64,000 bases of DNA from contig KZ111149.1 in the NCBI GenBank assembly GCA_002077045.2, positions 693,624 to 757,623 of the forward strand, in the 5' to 3' direction. Each line of letters begins with the position of its first letter. The stretch's first letter is position 1. The notes below the pieces were generated by a model. The model did not search any database. It was not told the DNA's origin and saw only the letters and a list, made by a program, of their open reading frames with translations. The position numbers and the translations under genes are program-made. The stretch is from Rachicladosporium sp. CCFEE 5018. Its lineage: Eukaryota > Ascomycota > Dothideomycetes > Cladosporiales > Cladosporiaceae. Shown here piece after piece: positions 1-10,351 of the stretch.

Positions 1-463
1 ACGGTGGACGGTACGCATCGTGCTTGCCATTGGTCAGTGACATGTGATGTCTTGAGTGCTGGCTTTGCTCGTTCAATCCTCAGTAGTTTGCTGCAGGAGA
101 GAATTCGCGTGTTTTAATCCTGCGCGCCATCAGTCGTGATGGCTTCGAGTCCGTTGCACCACGAATGGCTTCCCGAGTACTCTCCGCAGTCTAGACAAGG
201 CGAGTGTGTTCATACACCAAGGCTTAGAATTGTGCTGATATCAAGTCCATGCTGCTTTTACATGGCCATGTCGCAGTGAAGTCGCGTGGCGGAAGCCAAA
301 GTCTTGGCGGTGGGAAAAGTTGCCGCCCCGCCAATATGACTCTCCAACATGTGTGCAGTCAATATATGAGCAACGACTCACAAAACCACAGCAGCATCAA
401 CGACACACTACCCGGCATACCCACTACCAGAGACCGGATTGACAACACACCAACACCGCAATC
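1..463. other. eIF2-gamma upstream region, copy 1
   Basis: No gene is supported here. The stretch is highly similar to 16231-16695 in block A copy 2. A conserved inverted repeat, TTGGCGG at 304-310 and CCGCCAA at 328-334, lies 130-160 bp before the ATG. Small frames in this stretch are not conserved as proteins. Confidence 0.6.
304..334. promoter_or_regulatory. Conserved inverted repeat upstream of eIF2-gamma (copy 1)
   Basis: TTGGCGG (304-310) and its reverse complement CCGCCAA (328-334) flank a 17-bp spacer. The whole element is unchanged in copy 2 at 16536-16566 although the surrounding promoter has substitutions. This is compatible with a dimeric factor site; the factor is not identified. 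Confidence 0.35.
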
Positions 464-2064
464 ATGGCGACCAACGGCGGCTTCGAGTCCGAGGAGGAAG
501 ACCTCCCACCTACCCAAGATATCGAGGAACTCGATGCGCAAGAAGACGATGAGGCGCGCGAGAAAGGGCCAGCGCCCATGCCCAAATCAGCACTGAAGAA
601 GTCCAACGCGATACAAGCAGCACACGACCTCCGACCGAAGCTCCCCGAACAGCCAGACCCAAAAGATCTGGATGTATCAAAACTCACTCCCCTCTCACCG
701 GAGATCATTGCACGGCAAGCCACCATCAACATCGGCACGATTGGTCACGTGGCGCACGGGAAGAGTACAGTGGTGAAGGCCATTTCCGGTGTGCAGACGG
801 TGCGGTTCAAGAATGAGCTGGAGCGAAATATTACCATCAAGCTGGGGTATGCGAACGCCAAGGTGTACAAGTGCGACAACGAGGAGTGCCCGCGACCGAC
901 GTGCTATCGGAGTTACAAGAGCGAGAAGGAGGTAGATCCGCCGTGCGAGAGAGATGGCTGTGATGGCATCTACAGGTTACTACGACATGTCTCGTGAGTT
1001 CTTCCCACACCAGCACACGCTCCAGCATAACACTAACAACCCCTAGATTCGTCGACTGCCCCGGCCACGACATCCTCATGAGCACCATGCTTTCAGGCGC
1101 CGCCGTAATGGACGCCGCCCTCCTCCTCATAGCAGGCAACGAAACCTGCCCCCAACCGCAAACCTCCGAGCATCTCGCTGCAATCGAAATCATGAAACTC
1201 TCCCACATCATCATCCTGCAAAACAAAGTCGACCTCATGCGAGAAGAGGCCGCGTCCGCCCATTATGAGTCGATCAAAAAGTTCATCCGCGGCACAGTAG
1301 CAGACAACAGCCCCATAATCCCAATCTCCGCCCAGCTGAAGTTCAACATTGATGCGATCAACGAGATGCTCTGCACGAAGATCCCTGTACCGCTGCGGAA
1401 CTTCCAGGACGACCCGCACATGATCGTCATCCGCAGTTTCGACGTCAACAAGCCTGGTTCCGAGATCGATGAGCTGCAAGGCGGTGTAGCAGGTGGCTCA
1501 ATCCTGACTGGTATCCTGAAACTCGGCGATGAGATCGAGATCCGCCCGGGTATTGTGAGCAAAGACGACAAGGGCCAAATCCAATGCAAGCCTATCTTCT
1601 CCCGCGTCATGTCCCTGCACACCGAGAACAATACGCTCAAATTCGCCGTTCCTGGTGGTCTCATCGGTGTCGGAACCCGCATCGATCCTACCCTGTGCCG
1701 CGCCGATCGGCTGGTAGGCTTTGTGCTCGGCCTCAAGGGCCAGCTCCCGAAAATCTACACTGAGCTCGAGGTCAACTACTTCTTACTCCGCCGGCTGCTT
1801 GGTGTCAAGACCGCCGACGGCAAGCAAGCCAAGGTCGCGAAGCTTGCGAAGAACGAGGTGCTGATGGTGAACATCGGAAGCACGGCTACAGGCGCGAAGG
1901 TTGTGGCTGTTAGGGCTGATGCTGCGAAACTGCAGCTGACTAGTCCGGCTTGCACGGAGATTGGGGAGAAGGTCGCGCTGTCGAGGAGAATCGAGAAGCA
2001 TTGGCGATTGATTGGGTGGGCTACGATCCAGGCTGGCACGACGCTGGAGCCGCAGAATTCCTGA
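464..2064 (+). CDS. GCD11: Translation initiation factor eIF2 subunit gamma, copy 1
   Basis: Two exons, 464-993 and 1047-2064, give 515 residues. The 53-nt intron (994-1046) has GTGAGT, a CACTAAC branch site and CCTAG, and splicing restores the motif S-F-V-D-C-P-G-H. The product is the GTPase subunit of eIF2, which carries initiator Met-tRNA to the 40S ribosome. Visible motifs: G1 GHVAHGKST at residues 94-102, a zinc-ribbon cysteine cluster from about 137 to 166, DCPGH at 180-184, NKVDL near 236, then the EF-Tu-like domains 2 and 3. Length matches the fungal family (yeast 527). It differs from copy 2 by only about three residues (for example D167/E and I169/T), while many third positions differ, so both copies look functional and under purifying selection. 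It converges on velB. Confidence 0.97.
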
Positions 2065-2503
2065 GAAGGGCAAGTATGGAGCGAGCATGGAGCGAAGGTA
2101 AGTGACGGAACCCCTATCCCGTGCGTTGCGCGTGCGGCGGCGGCGGCGGCAGTGAGCAGACCAGTGTCTATCGGCAGCAAAGTGCGTGGAAGGGACCCCG
2201 TCGAGGTGGCGAAGTCAGCGACACGGAGATGATGATGATGGGGCCAGAGAGTACGCGGTCACTCGAATGTGTCTCACGCAGCGTAAGCGCAATAAGACTT
2301 CGTAACGCGCACAACTAGTATAGATCAATATGCCGACCCGGAGGCTTGAATGATGCACGAAAGCGCTGTGGTCTACTCATGTAGTTGTTGGCTACCAATG
2401 CTCCTATCATCTACATTAACCACGTTTCCCTTGCCTCCCAAATCGGCAAACTAGCACCTGGTTGACAAGCTGGACGCCTTGACTCCCAATCGCTGTGTGT
2501 GTT
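2065..2503. other. Intergenic, eIF2-gamma 3' flank (copy 1)
   Basis: No gene is supported. The stretch contains a GGC-rich run (2120-2150) and is poorly conserved relative to 18297-18958 in copy 2, in contrast to the genes on both sides. Confidence 0.5.
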
Positions 2504-3415
2504 TCACCATCGGCAAGAGTTGCCGACGTTCTGGAGTGTGTATCTTTTCCTATCCGAAGAGATCACTCCATCTAATAGTTGACGATGTTTCCTATGTTCG
2601 CTCCCGAATGTCGAGCGACCCGACATCTCGCGTCCAAGCCTGCCCATCCTCTCTCGCTGTAACGCGGCCGTGTAAGCAGTCCTCGTTCGCACACGAGAAA
2701 ACCCATTCGAGACCCCTCCCAGCTGGTCGTCCCCACAGCAATCCTTGGACAAGGGCAGTCTGCGATTGCAACCCGGTCTTCGTCGATGCGTCTTCATGTT
2801 GTCTTTGCTAGCGAAAGCCTGACCGCACTCCGGACAGACGACTTCCTTCTTGCCAGTGTGCATCCTCGCGTGCCGTGTAGCGCCGAAAGATGTAGCGAAA
2901 GTGTAGATGCAGTTGTATGCCTGCGCCATTGGGCAAGGGTACTGGTTCTTCTTCGGTCCGGTGGCATCTCGCGTACTCTCACCGCGCGATGATGCGGATC
3001 CCTAGGCCGCGCTTACCGCATCCTCCTAGTTCGCGCAGTCTTGCCCGGACTTCTGCTCTTCGCGCCTCCGCTGCGTCCGTTGCCTCATCTCGCGCGCGCG
3101 TTCGAGGGATACGAGCTGGTCACGCTTGCGCTGTGTCGTTTCGCTTAATTCGCGCTGTCGTTCGCCTGCTGCCGTCGTGCGGTCACCGTGTGCAGACATG
3201 GATACCACACCCTCATCGTCCTCATCTGCTTCCTTGCTGGGTTCCACCGTTCGCCCTTCCTGAGGAACTGAATTTTGATTTTCTGCGCCGTGAAGCTGTT
3301 GCTCAGAGTCGTGCAGACGACGCCATTCACTCGAGATGCGCAGATACCTCCGCTGCTTTGGTCGCGCCTCCTCAGCCTCGTTCTGCTGCGTGACCTGACT
3401 CGCTGACTCAGACGC
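2504..3415 (-). CDS. C2H2 zinc-finger frame downstream of velB, copy 1 (structure uncertain)
   Basis: Two coding-like stretches run on the minus strand. From 3415 to 3026 a frame opens directly after the velB stop, in the same frame and without an ATG at its start. Its first roughly 38 codons match copy 2 with many synonymous changes and include R-Y-L-R-I-S and E-W-R-R-L-H-D. From about 3001 to 2504 a second frame encodes two zinc-finger-like units: C-x7-C-x12-H-x3-H, then C-P-E-C with a final H-x5-C. In copy 2 the second finger is canonical (H-x3-H), so the copy 1 finger looks degraded. The join between the two frames is not resolved; stops at 3026 and 3002 separate them. It may be a separate gene with an unseen first exon or a pseudogene. 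The tail beyond the fingers is probably not coding. Confidence 0.4.
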
Positions 3416-4783
3416 CTAGTCATCGCCCTCCTCGTCCTCTTCCTTCCCAACTTCCACTGCCCTGCCCTCTTTGCGGATCGGGATCTTGATCCCCTGCGCG
3501 GCGAAGACTTTGCTGAGACTCGTGCTTTCGATCACGCCGGGGAATTTCTTGGCGGAGAAGACTTGGAAAGGCTCGCTGAAGACGCTTGCAAGCACTGGAC
3601 ACCGCCCCTTATGCAGACCATTCGGCGGCGGCGCTGCACCAAGAGAAGCCAGACTTGGCGGCTCGGGAGGATTCGATAGAGTCGAGCCCACGTCGATGAA
3701 GTTCATCTTGAGGCGGAAGTGGCCTTCCATTCGCACGGAGAGATCCTGCAGCACGAACCAGAAGCCTGGCTGTTTCTTCGTGTCGTTCAACGAGCTTGCA
3801 TTCACCGTGAGACTGCCAATCAAGTTGCGCGTATACATCGCTGTGCTGGCGCTGTGCGTCTGCGGCATTGGCATTTGCTGTGGATCAGGCGCGCCATAGA
3901 TTGGCTGCCCATTCGGGTCATTGCCCATATACTGCAACGGGCCATGCTGCTGCTGATGCTGCATAATTAAATGCGCATTACCCTCCACCGGCGGAAAACT
4001 CGTCGTCTGCGCCGTACTTATACTGGCTGCAGGACTGGTACTCGAGGCTTTGACAATATTCACTTCCTGACCGGCATCCTTGTCCCAGAGATCGACTTGC
4101 AGGATGAAGAACGAGCCGTCGAGGTCCTTGTGAGGGACTTCTTCGCCTGTATCGGCGAGTGTTATTCTGAGGCGGACGCAGGGTGGGGGCGTTATGGGTC
4201 GGCGGTCTTTGTCCCCGAAGCCGCACATGCGGGCGCGTTGGGGTTCTTGGACGACTTCGAGCGCGTAGCGGTACTTCCCTGACACGTTGGAGACTACTAG
4301 GGGTCGATCGGGACGGGTCAAGGCAGCGACGGGATTTGAAGCGTGGTGATAAGCGTTTGGCTGGGATGGGATGAGACTTGATGGCGGGCCGGGACCTGGA
4401 GGCAGGTGGGAGGGCGGTACCGTGCTTGGATGTTGTATGAGGGGTGGTAGCATAGTGGGAGGCATGCTGTACATCGGCCGTGCGCCTGGTGGCGGCGGGT
4501 ACCCCAGCGGAGGTCCATGCTGGTACTGGGATTGCATAAGTGGTTGCTGTGACGGATGCTGCATATACTGTGGCTGCGGGTGTTGGCTCTGTGTTGGTGG
4601 CTGTTGCTGGTACCCATACTGAGGTTGCTGATATGGGTATGGCTGCATCGCTTGGCTAGATGGCGATTCGTATGTATTTGAGTGTAAACCACTCCCGTAA
4701 GACTGTCCGTTCTGTTGTGAGTATCCGCCAGATTGTGGATGAGCGTGATAGCCAGCCGATTCGGATTGAGAGGCTGCTTGCAT
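3416..4783 (-). CDS. velB: Velvet-complex regulator VelB, copy 1
   Basis: Single exon, 455 residues. The N-terminal roughly 150 residues are a Q/P/Y-rich disordered tract, followed by a velvet domain beginning near K-Y-R-Y-A-L-E-V-V-Q. The motif ARMCGFGDKDRRPITPPPC is diagnostic of the velvet fold, and the domain is split by a long insertion as in other VelB proteins. The C-terminal GIKIPIRKEG and acidic tail are VelB hallmarks. VelB partners VeA and VosA in light-dependent control of development, sporulation and secondary metabolism. Differences from copy 2 lie in the disordered tract, the domain flanks and the acidic tail (EEDEEGDD against EEDDEDEA). The ATG at 4783 is the first in frame. 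The TAG at 3416-3418 is followed by a long conserved frame. Confidence 0.95.
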   Translation of the reverse strand: MQAASQSESAGYHAHPQSGGYSQQNGQSYGSGLHSNTYESPSSQAMQPYPYQQPQYGYQQQPPTQSQHPQPQYMQHPSQQPLMQSQYQHGPPLGYPPPPGARPMYSMPPTMLPPLIQHPSTVPPSHLPPGPGPPSSLIPSQPNAYHHASNPVAALTRPDRPLVVSNVSGKYRYALEVVQEPQRARMCGFGDKDRRPITPPPCVRLRITLADTGEEVPHKDLDGSFFILQVDLWDKDAGQEVNIVKASSTSPAASISTAQTTSFPPVEGNAHLIMQHQQQHGPLQYMGNDPNGQPIYGAPDPQQMPMPQTHSASTAMYTRNLIGSLTVNASSLNDTKKQPGFWFVLQDLSVRMEGHFRLKMNFIDVGSTLSNPPEPPSLASLGAAPPPNGLHKGRCPVLASVFSEPFQVFSAKKFPGVIESTSLSKVFAAQGIKIPIRKEGRAVEVGKEEDEEGDD

Positions 4784-5640
4784 GTTGGCTGTGGTTTGGT
4801 GATGTTAGATGGCCCAGATAGTAGTTTCCTCCAGTCCAGTGTAGACGGTGTGGCAAGGGCACTCGAATATCGACAACCAAGTCCGTGGTTGTGGGAGCTC
4901 CTGCCGAGTCAGACGATACCAGAGCGTCGAACTGGTAAGCGGATATCGACAGAGCACCAGAGGACTCAACCAGGTACTTGGAGTAAAGCCAGTATAAAGT
5001 TCCTGTCCAATGGCGTTCTCACTGTTGCACAACCCGGCAAAGCGTCGAGGTGACAGCACACGAGGGCTCACGCGGCATGGTGGGCCATTGTGCTACAGTC
5101 GCGTGTGGGCATGGGAATTGTGATGCGTCGATGGCATTGGGGAAAGCTGCTGGGAAAGCAGTCTGCAATGCGAGGCTACTAGGCGAGTATGCACGCTGGG
5201 GTGGGTGGCGGCAAGGCAAGTCGTACAGCAGCAAAGCACGTCGCAACAGTGCTTCCGAACCACTGTTGGTGTTATGAGGGGGAAATCCTCCCCAACTGAC
5301 ACACGTCACGCCTGCGATCGATGCGCCTGTGGAGGAGAGGTGATTGTTTGCTGTCATGCAAGAATGCGGATCTGCTCTCGCTGGCCTGCATGTAGTCCTT
5401 GACCCGACAGCCTGGACCCTTTCACCCACCTTAGCCGCCCGCCACCGGTACCTGTTGGTGGTAGCGAGCTGCTCGGAGATCTAACGCTGAACGTGTCTTT
5501 CGATCACCACAGACTTGGACGATACAGTGGCGGCAGTCGACATACGACAACGAGACCCGAGCGACTTCTTCTTGACGACACGACGAGTCACGACGTTGCA
5601 GCGCAACCAAATACAGCCACCCTACTCTATCGCACACGCG
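4784..5640. other. velB upstream region, copy 1
   Basis: No gene is assigned. The 850 bp are almost identical to 20829-21685. Several overlapping frames exist on both strands (for example 5019-5429 minus), but the near-identity gives no coding signal and none resembles a known protein. It presumably holds the velB promoter and 5' UTR. Confidence 0.5.
5626..5640. repeat. Left copy of 15-bp target-site duplication
   Basis: The 15-mer starting TCTATCGCAC occurs here, at 58998-59012, and once at the uninterrupted A-B junction (21671-21685). Left flank and right flank around the single copy equal the left flank here and the right flank at 59013, the pattern of a filled site against an empty site. 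Confidence 0.7.
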
Positions 5641-6182
5641 GCCAGCGAAGGGAATCCACCTGTACGTGGTGCTGGCTACGAACCTTCTCTGTCAAGAGAA
5701 GAGCCGAGAGATTCCCACCTGACCTCGCCAAAGACACTTGCGACGCGCGCTCGCCGCACAAGATCAAATCGTAACCGACAAGCAACACCCGCGTATGGCT
5801 AAAGAATCCCAGCGCGGTCTCGATCAAAAGCACCTCCGACCCGCACCTACCTATACTTGAGCGAGACAAACGATCACGATCACGCCTGCAGTCAACCGGC
5901 TCACCTTCCTCCCGCCCTCAAAAATCCTTGGTCGATCCGTCACGAGGCAGACGCAGACTGTCCACCTGCTCTGTGGTTGCCGGCAAAGAGCCGGAAAATT
6001 CACTACGCACGGAAGAACGAGAGGATAGAGAAGGGTAGACAGGAGGACAGAGGCTGTTTGAAAACCATGGCACGAACGACGACCGACGGTCATGCAAAAG
6101 GAGTAAGGGGGATAAGACGACGTCGCAGGGCCTTCCCTGATTCGACACTAAGTCAGGGCTATGCTATGTTCCAACCTGGAAA
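5641..6182. mobile_element. Left part of an inserted element of about 848 bp (probable retroelement)
   Basis: This sequence lies between the left 15-bp duplication and the assembly gap and is absent from the A2-B1 junction. Its last 100 bp (6083-6182) are identical to the first 100 bp after the gap at 58592. Joined through that overlap, the insertion is 542 + 306 bp and ends in a TATC/ATCT-rich tail before the right 15-bp copy. A 15-bp duplication with a simple-repeat 3' tail suits a non-LTR (LINE/SINE-type) insertion. No protein is recognisable. The apparent open frame from 5857 into the adaptin gene is an accident of the scaffold join (it starts at a TTG). Confidence 0.5.
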
Positions 6183-6202
6183 NNNNNNNNNNNNNNNNNN
6201 NN
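6183..6202. other. Assembly gap (20 N)
   Basis: Twenty Ns. The left contig ends in a 100-bp sequence identical to the start of the contig at 58592; the right contig begins inside the AP-3 delta coding region. Confidence 1.
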
Positions 6203-8883
6203 ACTCGTTGCTTTCAGATCTGTTGTCTAGAGTTTCACATTCGAGTCCGGCAATCAGGAAGAAGGCGATTGTCACTTTGTACAGACTTGCTGTTGTATAT
6301 CCAGAGACCTTACGTCCAGCTTGGCCGAAGATCAAAGAACGACTGCTTGACGATAGTGAAGATCCATCCGTCACGGCAGCCATCGTCAACGTGGTGTGCG
6401 AATTGGGGTGGAGGCGACCGCAGGACTTTCTCCCACTGGCTCCACGACTGTTCGAGCTTCTCACCCAAGGTGGCAATAACTGGATGGCTATCAAGATCAT
6501 CAAGCTGTTCTCGCAGCTTACTCCTCTGGAGCCCCGATTAGTCAAGAAGCTGTTGCCACCTCTCACAAGTCTGATCAAGACAACCCCTGCGATGAGTCTG
6601 CTCTACGAGTGCATCAATGGCATCATCCAAGGTGGCATTATGGAAGCCGCTGGAGGGACTACTGAGGGTGATGAGATCGCTCGGCTATGTGTGAGCAAAC
6701 TGCGAGCTATGCTCGTGGTCCAAGGCGATCCTAATCTGCGATACGTAGCATTGCTAGCTTTCGCAAAGATCACGGCATCACACGCAGACCTTGTTGCGGA
6801 CCATCAGGATGTGATCCTAGAATGCATTGATGATGCGGACATCTCTATACGCACCCGAGCGCTGGATCTGGTGATCGGCATGGTCAACTCCAACAATTTA
6901 CAAGCGGTCGTACAGAGATTGCTGAAGCAGCTGAAGACTGCGGGCAAATCGCTACCTCAGAGCGAAGCCGAGACTGAGCGCGTAGCACAAGATGGTATCA
7001 TCCCAATGGCGGACGACGATGATGAAGGCACGGCCATGTCCGTGCCCAAGAACGAGCGAAGATCGGATCAGCCCCCTCCACTACCAGAAGACTATCGCAT
7101 CATAGTGATCGAACGGATCCTCGAACTGTGTTCCAAGGATAGCTATGCCAACATGGACGATTTCGATTGGTACATCAGTGTCTTGGTGGATCTCGTGGAC
7201 CAATGTCCACCAGGCATAGCTTCTGGTAGCTTTGGCTCGGCGCCATCAGGGAAGACGAGCGTGTTGGATGCTATCGGTGCTGAGCTGCTCAATGTTGCTG
7301 TGCGCGTGAAGGGAGTACGACCTGAAGCAGCGGCGGCTGCGCAAAGTTTGTTACTTATCGAGCAACGAGAGAGCACAGGATCAGCTGGCGTGCTGGGTCC
7401 AGCTGCCTTCATCGCTGGCGAGTACGCCCAAATGCTTCCTGATCCCGAGGCTGTGCTTACGTCGATGCTTCACACCGCCAATGCTCGATTGCCCGCAGAA
7501 GCACTGTCGCTCCTTCTACATGCTATTCCAAAGATCTTCACTGTACTCACAAGCGACCAACAAAGCCCATGGACAGAAGCTAGGAGATCTCACGTCGTGC
7601 TGCTTGTGGCCCGTGTGGTACATTTCTTGGACCCATTGACACTGCATCCGAGTCTTGAGGTGCAGGAGCGCGCAGTTGAATACCTTGACCTCATGCGACT
7701 TGTTTCTGAGGCGTCAGCGAACCACTCCGTCGAGCCTATCGACGGCAGCGTTGCTGACCCGCCACTTCTATTGACGCAAGCGATACCGTCTCTCTTTACA
7801 GGCATAGAGCTCAAACCTGTGGCTCCCGCAGCAATACGAAATGTGCCTCAACCGGGAGACTTTGACCTTGACTTGCCGATCAACAGTAGCCTTCACATGA
7901 TACTAGCTTCAGTCGACTATGACACAGATTACGAGGGCGATGACAACGAAGTACGACGCCTCTATCACGAGAAGCCCTCAGCCGTGAAAACCGAGTACAA
8001 CAAGTCAGCTTCGGAGCGCCTCGAGAGCACCAGCAACGGACACAAGGCCAGCAAGTCCCAGGACACCGAGTCGCTCCTCGATCCACAGGCGCTCGAGCGG
8101 AAGAGGCTCGAGAGACGAGAGCGGTACAAGGATGACCCCTACTACATCGACTCCGAACGAGCCTCGGGCACGTCGACACCTATACACAGTATACTGCGGA
8201 GTCAGAACGGGGATGAGCTGGACGTAGACGCTATACCTGTCATGGAGCTCGATCTTGGCCAGCTTCGCGATGCTAGAGGCACGCAGTCTGATACTGATCA
8301 ATCACGCTCTAACAAACACAAACCGGCTAAGAGAGCAAAGCGGCACTTCGAAATCACCTCGGACGAGACGCTTGGTGGTGGTGACGAGAGTGCTGCTCCT
8401 GCCGTAACCAAGCCGTCCACAGCAAGCGCGGCCTCTCGCCCCACGAAAAGTCTACTACAGATGGACAGCTCTGCTCTCGCTTCTCTGTCTTTGGACGAGA
8501 CAAGCCAGGGCACAAATAAGCTTGATTTCGAGCGACGCCAGCAAGAGGAAGAGGAGATGATACGCGCAGTCAAGGAAGTCGAGCGCTTGAGACTGCAGAT
8601 GCAGCGGCAGGCTGAGCAAATCGAGGAGCCTGAAGCAGAGGGCACTGTTGTGAAGAGCAGAAGGAAGAAGAAGGTGCGTGTTGGTCTCAACCCCGACCAG
8701 AACGGAGAGGGTGAGAATGGAGAGGTGACCAAGAAGAGAAAGAAGAAGAAGAAGCCGAAGGAAGGCAATGGTGACGAGCCTGTGTTAGAGCCAGCGGTCG
8801 AGGATGAGCCGGTGGTCGATGAGGGCGAGACACAGGCCAAGGTCAAGAAGAAGAAGAAAAGGCAGGTCACTTTCGAGGACTGA
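6203..8883 (+). CDS. APL5: AP-3 complex subunit delta (delta-adaptin), 5' end missing
   Basis: The frame is open from the gap to 8883 (about 893 residues). Its first residues (S-L-L-S-D-L-L, then A-I-R-K-K-A-I-V-T-L-Y-R-L) correspond to roughly residue 140 onward of fungal delta-adaptins, so the N-terminal part of the adaptin solenoid is not in the sequence. HEAT/ARM-type helices fill the first 450 residues; the C-terminal part is charged and lysine-rich with a coiled-coil-like stretch around E-R-R-Q-Q-E-E-E-E-M-I-R. AP-3 sorts cargo such as alkaline phosphatase and vacuolar SNAREs from Golgi or endosome to the vacuole. The residues that would be read upstream of the gap belong to an unrelated insertion and should not be attached to this gene. 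Confidence 0.9.
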
Positions 8884-9291
8884 ACGCCCACACAATACGA
8901 CGCAAGTGCCAGTCCTCCTAGACAGACCGACGACCACACATTCTTATATGGTACACTCACGCCACCTCGGCCGTTGACAGTCGGCATTGGCGGACCCGAG
9001 GAAAAGCTATTGCCCGAAGCTTGGCGAGCTTACCTTCATTAGGCATCTCAAGCGAGCCATCGGTGCTTCGCTTCGTCTTCGCCGACTACGACTCAGGCGA
9101 TGGAAGCTGGAGCTTCCCTTGCTATAGCACGGTAGGTCGGTCGCTGTCGAGCCGGAGGCCTTGCATCTCTACGATGAGTCATTTCGCGAGGCACGCAGTG
9201 AGATGTACATAAACCAGCAGAAGTCACCACCAACACGCGACTATAAAGACAACAACTGTGATCTTCCCGGACTCACATTGAACACGACGCC
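8884..9291. other. Intergenic between APL5 and the hydrolase
   Basis: No gene is supported. A TATA-like CTATAAAG at 9241-9248 lies about 45 bp before the hydrolase ATG and is a plausible core promoter. Confidence 0.45.
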
Positions 9292-10291
9292 ATGCACGAC
9301 GTTCGAGTACGTTACAAGCAGGACGATTTCGGCAACGACATCTTTGCGAGATTAGCGTGGTCTCAAGACACGCCGCCGTCGGAGAGTAAACCTATACGTG
9401 AGCTCAACTTGCACTCGAAGTCCGGCTGAGACTGATGCGTTCCAAGTCCTTGTCTTCCACGGCGGCGGTCTCATTGTCGGCAGTGCAGATATCATTCCGA
9501 AACCCCAGGTCGAATGGCTCGTCAACAATGGCTTCCTCGTCGTCATTCCGAACTATCGCCTGGTGCCGCAAGTGACTGGTCGAGTCAGCTACGCTGACTG
9601 CGAGAAAGCGTATGACTGGGCGGTCAGTACGCTGCTCGAGATTATGAGCGCCACGCATGGCGTCATGATTGACTCCCGCCGGGTAGTCACCATGGGGCAC
9701 AGCGTTGGTGGCTCCATTGCCCTGCATGTCGCGACCATCAAGGATGTCAAGGCTGTTGCTGCTTTCTATCCGTCACTCTACCTCAGCGATACTTCGACCA
9801 CGAGTCATAAGCCTACCAGTGTGCCGCCATTCGGACTGATGCCCGACTTCGAACCCACACAAGACGATTGGGCGATCATCAAACCTGCGGATAAGCAACT
9901 ATCAGAAGCTCCACTTGGACTACCAGGGCAACCGCCCTCACCACGGACAAAGTGGCAGATGAGCATTCTCAAGAACGGAGAATGGGCGAAGATCGCTTGC
10001 CCCGACGGTGACTACATTGCTTTAGACCCTGTCGCACGGCAAGAGAACATCTTCCCGCCCACGATCATCGTACAAGGTGACGCCGACAATGTTCCTGGTA
10101 GCAGCCTGGCTCTTGCCGAGCGAGCAACCCAGGATCTGAAAGCGAGAGGGACGGATGTGCGACTCTATGTTGTACCTGAAGCGACCCACATGTTCGATTT
10201 ACCGCCTATGGTCGGGACCTCCGATCTTGGACCGAAGTGGGAAGCGATGGTGGAAGCATTTGCTCTGCTGAAGAGTTATGTGCAAGGATAA
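9292..10291 (+). CDS. Alpha/beta hydrolase (HSL/carboxylesterase-like)
   Basis: Two exons, 9292-9397 and 9447-10291, give 316 residues. The 49-nt intron (9398-9446) starts GTGAGC and ends CCAAG, and joins S-K-P-I to L-L-V-F-H-G-G-G. Visible elements are the oxyanion motif HGGG, the nucleophile elbow GHSVGG, an acidic residue in G-D-A-D and the histidine in A-T-H-M-F, that is, a complete Ser-Asp-His set of the alpha/beta-hydrolase-3 type. There is no signal peptide, so the enzyme is probably cytosolic. The substrate cannot be told from sequence. Without the intron the downstream frame has no ATG, which supports the two-exon model. Confidence 0.85.
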
Positions 10292-10351
10292 CCTTGAAGC
10301 AGAAACATTTCATCGAAACGCTACATGAAGTTCACACCGTACGGTCCTTTA

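Larger units (their letters stand above)
1..5640. repeat. Duplicated block A, copy 1 (eIF2-gamma to velB)
   Basis: The block carries eIF2-gamma (+), a C2H2 zinc-finger frame (-), velB (-) and the velB upstream region in the same order and orientation as 16231-21685. Position 1 aligns with 16231, so the block runs off the left edge of the window. Coding parts and the velB upstream region are nearly identical between copies; the stretch around 2065-3300 is much more divergent. The right edge lies exactly at a 15-bp sequence (5626-5640) that also starts block B copy 2 at 58998. Confidence 0.95.

Noticed and set aside
121..180. TTCGAGTCC B-box-like motif in both eIF2-gamma upstream regions
   Set aside because: No A box or cloverleaf can be formed around it; the flanks form only a short hairpin.
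5019..5429. 136-codon minus-strand frame conserved at 21064-21474
   Set aside because: The whole region is almost identical between copies, so frame conservation has no meaning; no domain or signal is seen.
8298..8987. 229-codon minus-strand frame opposite the adaptin tail
   Set aside because: Phe/Ser-rich antisense of the Lys/Glu-rich adaptin C-terminus.
9398..9446. Reading the hydrolase as frameshifted
   Set aside because: A 49-nt GT-AG intron ending CCAAG joins the two frames and gives the expected S-K-P-I-L-L-V-F-H-G-G-G.
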